A DNA stretch of 10,766 nt from Hallerella sp964501065. GTDB taxonomy: Bacteria; Fibrobacterota; Fibrobacteria; Fibrobacterales; Fibrobacteraceae. Below, in pieces: positions 1 to 6,690 of this stretch (its first letter is position 1; each line of letters begins with the position of its first letter). Under the pieces are notes generated by a model. It did not search any database, was not told the DNA's origin, and saw only the letters and a program-made list of their open reading frames with translations. The position numbers and the translations under genes were made by a program. The stretch is taken from positions 1-10,766 of the forward strand of contig CAZCRF010000072.1 in the NCBI GenBank assembly GCA_964501065.1, in the 5' to 3' direction.

Positions 1-102
1 ACGGCGAGTTCTCCGGACCCTTTTGATTTTACAGAAAGAAATTTACACATTCTGGAAACGGACACATTCTCCTTTAGATGGAACTATTCCCATGCCTTAT
101 AG
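1..102 (+). CDS. 3' end of a CDS cut by the window edge (unrecognised)
   Basis: Frame 1 is open from the first base to a TAG at 100-102, giving 33 residues that end in FSFRWNYSHAL. The composition (acidic and aromatic residues, no low complexity) resembles real protein and the tail of the next gene. The stop overlaps the ATG of the following lipoprotein gene (92) by 11 bp, an arrangement typical of co-transcribed genes. No family can be assigned from so short a tail, and an open frame of this length could also occur by chance. Confidence 0.4.
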   Translation, partial: TASSPDPFDFTERNLHILETDTFSFRWNYSHAL

Positions 103-736
103 AATTCTCGCCCTTTCTTGTTTGCTACTTTTGGGCTGTTCCGATTTCTTGGACCTTTCTTCCTCTGGGCCAAAAACGGGGCCCGCGACAACCCACGGCG
201 ATGGGCTAAGTATTTATCTCGCGATTCATTGCCAAGACGATACAACATGCCGATCAAGTCTGTTCATCAGAGGCACGCCTCGCACGTCCTCGGCGTCAAC
301 GTATAAAGTGGGATTTCGTTATACCTTCATCAGCGCGGACGACACTCTCATAGCAAGCTCCGGCAAGTTTATCGACGGCGATACGACGGAAATTTGGAAT
401 CTTCCCGTGATAGACAAACATGTCCGATTTTCCCTTTTGGACAAAAAGAAGAAGCACAAGGATTACGACATCGATTTGTCGCCTTGGATGGGGGAAGTCT
501 TCCAAGCGCGGGATTCCGTCACGTTTGCAAATTTTGAAATGGGCTCAAAAGTATGCTTTTGCAAAAAACAAGAATCTTATATTTGCCAAACCATTCTAGA
601 CGAATCCGAAAAGATTTCAATCCCCGACGACTCCTCTTACTACCCGTTTTTCAAAGTGCAGCAAAAAGAGTTCCCCATCGAAGTCGGCGAATACACGGAC
701 AATCTCTACATTATGACCACCGTTTACTGGAAATGA
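92..736 (+). CDS. Predicted lipoprotein of unknown function
   Basis: This 214-residue protein starts at the ATG at 92. The frame is open further upstream to a TTG at 23, but only the ATG puts a signal sequence at the N-terminus: MPYR, then a hydrophobic stretch ending in LLLLGC, with the lipidated cysteine at residue 16. It should therefore be exported, acylated and anchored in the inner or outer membrane. The mature part is serine/threonine-rich at first, then mixed and probably beta-rich, with a lysine cluster near residues 117-123 and Cys pairs such as CFC. No catalytic motif or known family is recognised. It probably belongs to an operon with the partly visible gene upstream. The 113 bp after its stop show no convincing terminator. 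The CDS is clear; the function is unknown. Confidence 0.75.
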   Translation: MPYRILALSCLLLLGCSDFLDLSSSGPKTGPATTHGDGLSIYLAIHCQDDTTCRSSLFIRGTPRTSSASTYKVGFRYTFISADDTLIASSGKFIDGDTTEIWNLPVIDKHVRFSLLDKKKKHKDYDIDLSPWMGEVFQARDSVTFANFEMGSKVCFCKKQESYICQTILDESEKISIPDDSSYYPFFKVQQKEFPIEVGEYTDNLYIMTTVYWK

Positions 737-814
737 ACTTCGAACGCCCCGCCCACATTGGTTGCGACGCATGTGCAAACGAATTTCCGCAAAAGATATT
801 TTACTAACTGCACA

Positions 815-843
815 TTGACAGGGCAAGTAAAGTTTATTAACTT
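815..843 (+). promoter_or_regulatory. Candidate promoter for the small exported ORF at 850
   Basis: A perfect -35 TTGACA lies at 815-820. After a 17-base spacer comes TAACTT at 838-843 as a possible -10; an overlapping TATTAA at 835-840 matches the hexamer better but leaves only a 14-base spacer. With the 17-base arrangement, transcription would begin about at 850, that is at the start codon itself, with no leader. No Shine-Dalgarno sequence is visible in front of 850. Confidence 0.4.
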
Positions 844-849
844 CACTAT

Positions 850-1146
850 GTGTTTGGGAATAAGAAATTCATTTTGCTGTTTTTAACCGCGGTTTCGTTG
901 AGCGAAGCCGAGTTCTCACCGAATCCGGACGCAGGGATGGTTTCCGTTTCCATGGACGGGGAAAGCCTGCAAAATTTGCTCTCGGTTTACGAAAATTCCG
1001 GGTATCATGATTTCGGCACGACGGACATATTGGAAAATGTTGAAGAAATTAAGAGCGTAAACGAGTATTATTTTTACAACTTCAAGATGGATTTGAGCGA
1101 TGATGACTTGAAATTTAGAATCTGGCGAATGCGGGCGGCGGGCTGA
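850..1146 (+). CDS. Small exported protein of unknown function, possibly frame-disrupted at its 3' end
   Basis: The GTG at 850 opens a 98-residue frame; a stop in the same frame at 838 rules out an earlier start. The N-terminus (FGNKKFILLFLTAVSLSEAEF) looks like a signal peptide, with basic residues followed by a hydrophobic core. The rest is acidic (for example MDLSDDDLKF) and unrecognised. The frame ends at a TGA (1144-1146) just after a G-rich run. If that run (1131-1142) lacked one G, the protein would continue as LNLFVAF to a TGA at 1164-1166, directly before the Shine-Dalgarno of the next gene. The present form may therefore be shortened by a frameshift or a base-call error. It is close in style to the next gene and may be a relative; that is inference. 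Confidence 0.5.
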   Translation: MFGNKKFILLFLTAVSLSEAEFSPNPDAGMVSVSMDGESLQNLLSVYENSGYHDFGTTDILENVEEIKSVNEYYFYNFKMDLSDDDLKFRIWRMRAAG

Positions 1147-1177
1147 ACTTGTTCGTGGCGTTTTGAGGGACGGTTTG

Positions 1178-1677
1178 ATGTGGAATAGACATTTGCTTTT
1201 GTTTGTATTGTTGAATCTGCTCTTGGGATTTGCCCAGGCGGAGGAAAACAAACCCTTCCTGCCGGAAAATCTGTCGGAACTCACAAATTCCGCTGAATCC
1301 GACAGCGTGAAAACCTATTACGACCTAATAGCCAAAGAAAATTACGATTCCCATTACGGTCCCAATGTGGCAGGGATGGTTGTCGGGGGGCTTTTGACGG
1401 GAGCGGGAACTCTTTTGCAGACGAGAGCTTTTACCGCGTTCTGGGAGCGACATTTATCGTCGTCGCCGTTCCCTTTTATTTGGTCGGCTTCCCAATCCTC
1501 ATTTCCAACATTTATGAGTATGCAGTGAACAAAGGCCACGCGAACCGACGCGACGAATACGAGGATGCACTCAAGCGTTACAAGCAACGGCAGGGAAATC
1601 CCGTACAGCTTTCGATTTTCCCCACGGTGAATCTGGCGAACAACGGCATCGGCTTGGGAACGGCACTTCTTTTCTAG
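1178..1677 (+). pseudogene. Frame-disrupted membrane protein of unknown function
   Basis: Translation should begin at the ATG at 1178, seven bases after a good Shine-Dalgarno (GAGGGA, 1165-1170); a TTG upstream at 1163 is less likely. The first frame gives a signal peptide (MWNRHLLLF..., probable cleavage after AQA) and a glycine-rich stretch VVGGLLTGAG, then runs on to a stop at 1528. From about 1420 the other frame carries the better protein: ADESFYRVLGATFIVVAVPF, a hydrophobic span, then NIYEYAVNKGHANRRDEYED and a tail ending in GLGTALLF at the TAG at 1677. One missing base between about 1385 and 1425 would reconcile both halves into roughly 166 residues; the six-G run at 1385-1390 is the obvious spot. 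Pseudogene, sequencing error and true frameshifting cannot be told apart here. No function is recognised. Confidence 0.6.
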
Positions 1678-1702
1678 GCTGCTCAAAAATTCACGGCGAT
1701 TT

Positions 1703-1708
1703 TATTAT
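1703..1708 (+). promoter_or_regulatory. Candidate -10 box of the SRPBCC-ubiD-metalloprotease operon
   Basis: TATTAT lies ten bases before the ATG at 1719 and differs from TATAAT at one position. A start about seven bases downstream would leave a leader of only a few bases. No good -35 is found 17 bases upstream (TGCTCA at 1680-1685 is poor), and no Shine-Dalgarno lies between box and ATG. Confidence 0.4.
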
Positions 1709-1718
1709 CTTTTGCACA

Positions 1719-2201
1719 ATGGGAAACTTAGTCCAAACATCGGGATTCGATTTTTCGGAAAGCGAAGCGCTCCAACTGCTTCGCCATTTTCCGCTCGTCT
1801 GCGCCGTGGAACCCGAGCCTAGCCTCCTCTTCCGGTTAGATTCCGGATTGGCAGTCGGCAAAGAGGTTTCCTATCGCCTAGTCGCCGGCTTTCAAATCGT
1901 CGAATGGAAAGGCTTCATTTCTTCCGTCGAAGGGACTTCATGGACAGTCGACTTGAAGAGCGGCCCGTTCTCCCTGTTCCACGCCGAACATTCCCTCTCC
2001 ACCGAAAACGGCGTCTTGGAATGTTTTGACGACATCTCTTTCGGCGGCGAATCCCCCGAACTCGAACGGGCTTTGAAGTCCGCCCGTGTGCGTTATGCAT
2101 TCCCCGGGCGCAAGGAACTCTCCCGCAGACTGCATCTGTTCGAAACCAGCCGCAAGACGGAATCTTTCAAGGCTTTTGAATTCGGTCTGTCCGCCGGTTG
2201 A
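1719..2201 (+). CDS. SRPBCC-fold (START-like, cyclase/dehydrase) family protein
   Basis: This 160-residue cytoplasmic protein has no signal peptide or membrane span. Its layout fits the SRPBCC helix-grip fold. A VGKEVSYRL strand (about 47-54) is followed by WKGFISSVEG (63-72), then VDLKSGPFSLFHAEHSL (77-93), which matches the family pattern 'D.q..GPF..w.H.H.f', then NGVLECFDDISF (97-108), and a C-terminal helix region RYAFPGRKELSRRLHL like the 'fayR...l...l' end of the family. Such proteins hold hydrophobic ligands in a central cavity, and COQ10-type members bind quinones. It lies ten bases before the UbiD-family gene, which suggests a ligand or partner in the same pathway; this is inference. 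The ATG at 1719 is the first start and has a -10-like box just before it but no Shine-Dalgarno. Confidence 0.65.
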   Translation: MGNLVQTSGFDFSESEALQLLRHFPLVCAVEPEPSLLFRLDSGLAVGKEVSYRLVAGFQIVEWKGFISSVEGTSWTVDLKSGPFSLFHAEHSLSTENGVLECFDDISFGGESPELERALKSARVRYAFPGRKELSRRLHLFETSRKTESFKAFEFGLSAG

Positions 2202-2202
2202 C

Positions 2203-2207
2203 GGAGG
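2203..2207 (+). promoter_or_regulatory. Shine-Dalgarno that fixes the ubiD start
   Basis: GGAGG lies four bases before the ATG at 2212. It overlaps none of the upstream coding frame and selects this ATG over the longer open frame, which reaches back to 2086 inside the SRPBCC gene. Confidence 0.75.
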
Positions 2208-2211
2208 CGGG

Positions 2212-4026
2212 ATGCCCTACCGCTCGCTAGAAAGTGCGCTTCGGGATTTGGAAAGGCACGGGATGCTCCTCCGCATCCGGAGGGAAGTCTCCCCCGATTT
2301 GCTGATGCCGACCATGGCGGAAATCGCCGTCAAGGAATCTCTCCCCGCCCTGTTCTTCGAACACGTCCAAGGCTCGCCGTTTCGCGCCGTGGCGAACCTT
2401 TTCGGCACCCGGGAACGTTTGAAATTTCTCTTTCGCGACACCCTGGAAAAGACGAAGACGGCCATCGCCTTCCACGGGAATCCGCTGCAAATCCTGAAGA
2501 CCCCCGGACGAATCCCCTCCCTCCCGTTCATCGGGCTTTCCGCCCTGCCGAGAAAAAGCGTTCGCGCCCCGGTGCTCGAACGGGAAACTTCCCTCGGCGA
2601 ACTGCCGCAAATCCGTCTGCATTCCGGCGACGGCGGCGCATTCATCACGCTCCCGCAAGTGTTCTCCCAAATGCCCGACGAGCACCGAATGCTCAAGTCC
2701 AACCTGGGAATGTACCGCATCCAAATTTCGGGGAACGATTACATACAAAATAAAGAATGCGGTCTCCATTACCAAATCGAACGGGACATTGCGAAGCACC
2801 ACGAAGCGGCGATGCAACAGGGAAAACCTCTCAAGGTGAGCATTTGGATTGGCGGACCGCCCGCGCATACGATAGCCGCCATCATGCCGATGCCGCAAGA
2901 ACTTTCGGAGCTGCTCTTCGCAGGGCTCCTCTCCGGGCGCGGATTCCGCTACACGGACTGGAACGGTTGGAAGATTTCTTCCGACGCGGACTTTTGCATC
3001 TTGGGAGAAGTCGCCCCCGCGATCAAACCGGAAGGTCCGTTCGGCGACCACATCGGCTACTATTCCGCAAAGCACGACTTTCCCTACCTCAACGTGAAAA
3101 AGGTCTTTTGCAAAAAAAACGCCATTTACCCGTTCACGACTGTCGGCAGGCCTCCGCAAGAGGATTCCCTTTTCGGGGAGTTCATCGCGGAACTTGTCAA
3201 ACCGATGGTACCGAAATCCGTCTCCGGGATTTGCGAGATGAACGCGGTCGACGCCGCAGGCGTGCACCCACTCTTGCTCGCCATCGGCAGGGAATGCTAC
3301 ACTCCTTATGATTCCCACCGGGAACCGATGGAACTTTTGAAATCGGCGAACGCCCTCCTCGGATTCAACCAGGTCTCCCTTTCCAAATACGTCTTCATCG
3401 CCGCCCGGGAAGACTCCCCGGACTTGAGCACGCGCCGCATCGAAGATTACTTTGTACACATTCTCGGAAGAATCCACTTGGACAGGGACGTTCACTTCCA
3501 AACGGAAACGACCATCGACACCTTGGACTATTCCGGGCGCACTCTCAATCACGGATCCAAGGCAATCTTTGCCGCAGCCGGGGAAAAGTGCCGGGAACTG
3601 GGGCGTTCCTCGGAAGATTTCGATAGGCTGAACCTCCCCGACGGATTTTCAAATCCGCAAATGGCGTTCCCGGGCGCGCTTGTCGTCGAAGCGAAGCCGC
3701 ACGCGTCCGCAGCCCTGTTGGCAAAGAGCCTCTCCCTCTGGGAATCCCGGGAAAAATTCCCGCTCGTCACCCTCGCCGACGACGCTTCTTTCACCGCAAA
3801 AAATCTCGACAATTGGCTGTGGGTCACGTTCACCCGAAGCGACCCGGCCAAGGACATTTTCGGAGCAAACGAAAGAGTCAATCAAAAGCATTGGGGATGC
3901 GAAAGCCCTCTCATCATCGACTCCCGGATGAAACCCCAAATGCAACCGCCCGTCGAAGCGGACACCCGGACGGAACGGCTGGCGCGGGAAATCCTCCACG
4001 AAGCGATTCGGGAAAATCGCCGATGA
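2212..4026 (+). CDS. ubiD: UbiD-family prFMN-dependent decarboxylase
   Basis: This 604-residue cytoplasmic enzyme belongs to the UbiD family, which removes aromatic or alpha,beta-unsaturated carboxylates using prenylated FMN made by UbiX. The start at 2212 is set by a strong GGAGG. Visible hallmarks are NLGMYR (164-169, with the cofactor-site arginine), the EGPFGDHIGYY block (274-284) with acidic residues E274 and D279 where the catalytic acids lie, and GRPPQEDSLFGE (312-323). It is about 100 residues longer than E. coli UbiD and closer to the long forms called menaquinone-biosynthesis decarboxylase in Bacteroidota-like genomes. A role in menaquinone synthesis is therefore likely but not shown, because no other menaquinone gene or ubiX is in the window. 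It follows the SRPBCC gene by ten bases and shares an ATGA with the metalloprotease gene, implying translational coupling. Confidence 0.9.
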   Translation: MPYRSLESALRDLERHGMLLRIRREVSPDLLMPTMAEIAVKESLPALFFEHVQGSPFRAVANLFGTRERLKFLFRDTLEKTKTAIAFHGNPLQILKTPGRIPSLPFIGLSALPRKSVRAPVLERETSLGELPQIRLHSGDGGAFITLPQVFSQMPDEHRMLKSNLGMYRIQISGNDYIQNKECGLHYQIERDIAKHHEAAMQQGKPLKVSIWIGGPPAHTIAAIMPMPQELSELLFAGLLSGRGFRYTDWNGWKISSDADFCILGEVAPAIKPEGPFGDHIGYYSAKHDFPYLNVKKVFCKKNAIYPFTTVGRPPQEDSLFGEFIAELVKPMVPKSVSGICEMNAVDAAGVHPLLLAIGRECYTPYDSHREPMELLKSANALLGFNQVSLSKYVFIAAREDSPDLSTRRIEDYFVHILGRIHLDRDVHFQTETTIDTLDYSGRTLNHGSKAIFAAAGEKCRELGRSSEDFDRLNLPDGFSNPQMAFPGALVVEAKPHASAALLAKSLSLWESREKFPLVTLADDASFTAKNLDNWLWVTFTRSDPAKDIFGANERVNQKHWGCESPLIIDSRMKPQMQPPVEADTRTERLAREILHEAIRENRR

Positions 4027-5660
4027 ATAGCTCCTTCAAGATTCTTTCGGGGACTTTGCTCGGAACGGCCTTCTTCGCCCTTGCCGCAGGGAATCCCCAA
4101 TGCGGAACGGCCTTGCTGAGAAATCGCGTCCAAAGCCAAGCTGTGCAGGCCGCCGCAAGAACCGCCTACACTTCCGTCACGGATTGCGCACCGGAAGCCT
4201 ATTACGATTCGTCCAAAGTCCTCACGCGAAAGACTTCCCACTTCCGCATCCACTATGTACTCGAAGGCCCTCATGCCACGACGGAGACCTTTGTCGATTC
4301 CTTGGAAAAGAGCCTCGAAGCCGCCTGGGATTTCCACATCGAAAAACGCCGCGCCAAAAAACCTGTCGGGGCGAATCCGACGTGGCATTTTCAAAAGTCC
4401 GGGGAAGAAGACCTGTTCCCGGTGGAAGTCATTGACTTAAGCCTGATGCGGAACAGCGCGGAATTTTTCGGCGGATTTTGCACGGCGTGCATGGGAGTCA
4501 CCTTTCCGCCAGACGAAAGCTCCCCCCAAGCGACGGAGATTCTCTTCGACAACGACTTCGCCTATCCGGGCGTCCTGAGTCCAAGCGCACAGATGCCGAA
4601 TTCGACTTGCAGCTACCCGGTGGCGGACAACCCCATTTCCAACGCCGCGACGGAGACGGATTACCGGATCGATTTCGGAAAGGCCTTGCGCGTGACAGCC
4701 GTTCACGAATTTTACCACGCCATCCAGGCGATGTACATGGACTTCTTCCTATACAATTCGTATTGGCTCGAGGCCTCTGCGACAGCCGCCGAAGAATTGG
4801 CGGCTTCGGACGTCAACGATTACTGGGCTTACCTTTCCCCATTTTTCCGCTCGTTCGGAACGCCGTTCCACGAACTTTCCTCCGACTATGGACTGGCCGT
4901 TTGGGGGCTTTACAACGCGGAACGCATCGACAGCCTTTTGGATTTGCGGCTTTGGGAACGCATTTCAAAAGACCCGGAATCTCCCTTTGAAAACATCTTC
5001 GCCGAAGAACTCACCTCCAAGGGGCTGGATCCGGATTCCGCCTTTTTGGACTTCGCCACGCGACTCTTCTTTTCGGGGAAACGCTCCGAATTCGTGGATT
5101 TCGGATTTTATTTTTCAGCGGATTTTCCCCATTGGCCTCTCCCGCCGATGCGCGCGACTAACGACCAGTCCCTTTCCCTGGAACCGCCCTCTTTCGATTA
5201 TTACCGCATCACGAGCGATTCCATCCCGGACCTTTCCCTTTTCAAGGGCAAGGCGGCGATCGCCCTCTACGGCCAAAATCAAAAGACGGTGTTTTATTCC
5301 TTGGACACGGTTTCCGTCTCTGAAATCCTCTTGCAAATGAATTTGTCGGAAAATGCCGTACTCATCCTTTCCCGTCTGCGGGATTCCGTTTCCGCCCGAA
5401 TGGAGGGCGACTCCCTGCCCATGCGCAGCTACCCGAATCCTTGGCGCGGGGAAACTCCCCTCTGCTTTGCGGGCCTGCCGAAGTCAAAAAGTTTCGTGGA
5501 AATCCGTACACGGGTCGGGAAGCTCGTACGGCGGTATCCTTATGCGGGGGAAAACCTTTGCATCGATGCCGATGATTTAAAACCGAATTTGGCCCCGGGG
5601 CTTTACTTTTTCCGAGCCGGGGCGAAGAACCGCATGAAACCATTCTTAGTCATTTACTGA
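4023..5660 (+). CDS. Secreted HExxH metalloprotease with type IX-like C-terminal sorting domain
   Basis: This 545-residue exported protein starts at the ATG of an ATGA overlap with ubiD; no strong Shine-Dalgarno is seen, so coupled translation is likely. Residues 5-22 form a signal peptide (ILSGTLLGTAFFALAAG). The zinc motif is HEFYH at 228-232, followed by WLEASATAAEE, where E250 is a plausible third zinc ligand (gluzincin style). The HEFYHAIQ...W.EA..A.AEE pattern recalls the MXAN_6640-type putative metalloproteases. Residues 469-545 (SYPNPWRG... to LAPGLYFFRAG...LVIY) look like the beta-sandwich domain that targets proteins to the type IX system or the cell surface. Cys153 and Cys156 (CTAC), with Cys27, 55 and 196, could form disulfides. 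Substrate unknown. The 3' end overlaps convergent ribD by 11 bp. Confidence 0.75.
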   Translation: MNSSFKILSGTLLGTAFFALAAGNPQCGTALLRNRVQSQAVQAAARTAYTSVTDCAPEAYYDSSKVLTRKTSHFRIHYVLEGPHATTETFVDSLEKSLEAAWDFHIEKRRAKKPVGANPTWHFQKSGEEDLFPVEVIDLSLMRNSAEFFGGFCTACMGVTFPPDESSPQATEILFDNDFAYPGVLSPSAQMPNSTCSYPVADNPISNAATETDYRIDFGKALRVTAVHEFYHAIQAMYMDFFLYNSYWLEASATAAEELAASDVNDYWAYLSPFFRSFGTPFHELSSDYGLAVWGLYNAERIDSLLDLRLWERISKDPESPFENIFAEELTSKGLDPDSAFLDFATRLFFSGKRSEFVDFGFYFSADFPHWPLPPMRATNDQSLSLEPPSFDYYRITSDSIPDLSLFKGKAAIALYGQNQKTVFYSLDTVSVSEILLQMNLSENAVLILSRLRDSVSARMEGDSLPMRSYPNPWRGETPLCFAGLPKSKSFVEIRTRVGKLVRRYPYAGENLCIDADDLKPNLAPGLYFFRAGAKNRMKPFLVIY

Positions 5661-6690
5661 CATCCGAACGCAAAGCCGTCCACAGGGAATCCTCCCCCAG
5701 CTTTTTCAACAAATGCATCTCCGGTTCGAATCCCGTCCGCCAAGGCAATCCCGCTTTCAAACGGTTCGGGGAGCGAATCAGGTACAGTCGATTCCAAAGC
5801 CCCGATTTCAAAAGATTCTGCATCAGGGTCGCGCCCGTCTCCACGGCCAACCGGTGCACGCCGCGACACGCCAAGTCGTCCAAGACTCTCCGCCAATTTT
5901 CGGCAAAATCCGCAGAAGGCAACAGACGGACTTCCGCAACGGACTTCAACTCCGGGCGCGGAATGCGGCTGTAGACAAGCGTTTTGGGCGGGCCTTCGAA
6001 CAAGCGCAAATCCGGCGACAACGGCCGCGAGCCGCAGAACACGATTCGCCGAGGATTGTTCCCGGGAACGCCGCGCACGGTCAAACGCGGATTGTCCATT
6101 TCGGCAGTCCCTCCGCCGACCAGGATGCATTCCGCCGTCCGCCGCCACTCGGCAACCCATTTGTCCGACTCCGCTCCGGAAACCTTCAACGGCATCCGGT
6201 CGGAATGCGCGATGAAGCCGTCCGCCGTCTCCGCCAATTTGCATTCGACAAAAGGCGCCCCGTTTTGCACAAAAAAATCATAAGCTTCGTAAAAATTCAA
6301 GAATTTTTCGGGAGAGATCATGCAAGTGGAAACGATTCCCGCAGCGGCAAGAACCCTTTCACTCTTCCCCCAGACCTTCGGATTGGGATCGCGGTGAGCA
6401 AAGTAAACATGGGAAATTCCCGCAGTGATGATGGCGTCGGTACAAGGAGGCGTCCGCCCGTAATGGCAACAAGGTTCCAACGTGACATACAAAGTCGCAC
6501 CGCGCGCAAGCTCCCCCGCCATTTTCAACGCCATGATTTCCGCATGCGGGCCGCCGACCTTTTGCGTGTGGCCGCGCCCGACGACAGAACCGTTTTGCAC
6601 GACGACGGCGCCGACTGCGGGATTCGGCATGGAAACTCCGACAGCCAGCAAAGCTTCTTCAAAAGCTTCCTTCAAGAATTCAATTTCCAT
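5650..6690 (-). CDS. ribD: Bifunctional riboflavin biosynthesis deaminase/reductase RibD
   Basis: This 346-residue protein catalyses the second and third steps of riboflavin synthesis: deamination of the GTP-derived diaminopyrimidine, then NADPH-dependent reduction of its ribose. The N-terminal deaminase shows PNPAVGAVVV (22-31), the zinc and catalytic HAE (49-51) and LEPCCHYGRTPPC (71-83, zinc cysteines 74 and 83). The reductase domain begins near 146 (FVECKLAETADGFIA) and contains ILVGGGTAEMDNPRLTVRG (189-207), the conserved GTv..DdPrLt.R block, and the ETGATLMQNLL segment near 285. It is slightly shorter than E. coli RibD (about 367) but both halves look intact. The start ATG lies inside the 3' end of the PAS gene (11-bp overlap), so the two are co-transcribed. 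No FMN riboswitch is visible and no other rib gene is in the window. Confidence 0.95.
   Translation of the reverse strand: MEIEFLKEAFEEALLAVGVSMPNPAVGAVVVQNGSVVGRGHTQKVGGPHAEIMALKMAGELARGATLYVTLEPCCHYGRTPPCTDAIITAGISHVYFAHRDPNPKVWGKSERVLAAAGIVSTCMISPEKFLNFYEAYDFFVQNGAPFVECKLAETADGFIAHSDRMPLKVSGAESDKWVAEWRRTAECILVGGGTAEMDNPRLTVRGVPGNNPRRIVFCGSRPLSPDLRLFEGPPKTLVYSRIPRPELKSVAEVRLLPSADFAENWRRVLDDLACRGVHRLAVETGATLMQNLLKSGLWNRLYLIRSPNRLKAGLPWRTGFEPEMHLLKKLGEDSLWTALRSDVSK

Noticed and set aside
23..91. TTG at 23 as the start of the first lipoprotein
   Set aside because: It would add 23 residues ahead of the signal sequence and bury the lipobox; the ATG at 92 fits far better.
2227..3552. Long minus-strand open frame (441 codons) opposite ubiD
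   Set aside because: It is antisense to a gene with clear UbiD motifs; its composition is the mirror of GC-rich codons and it shows no recognisable domain.
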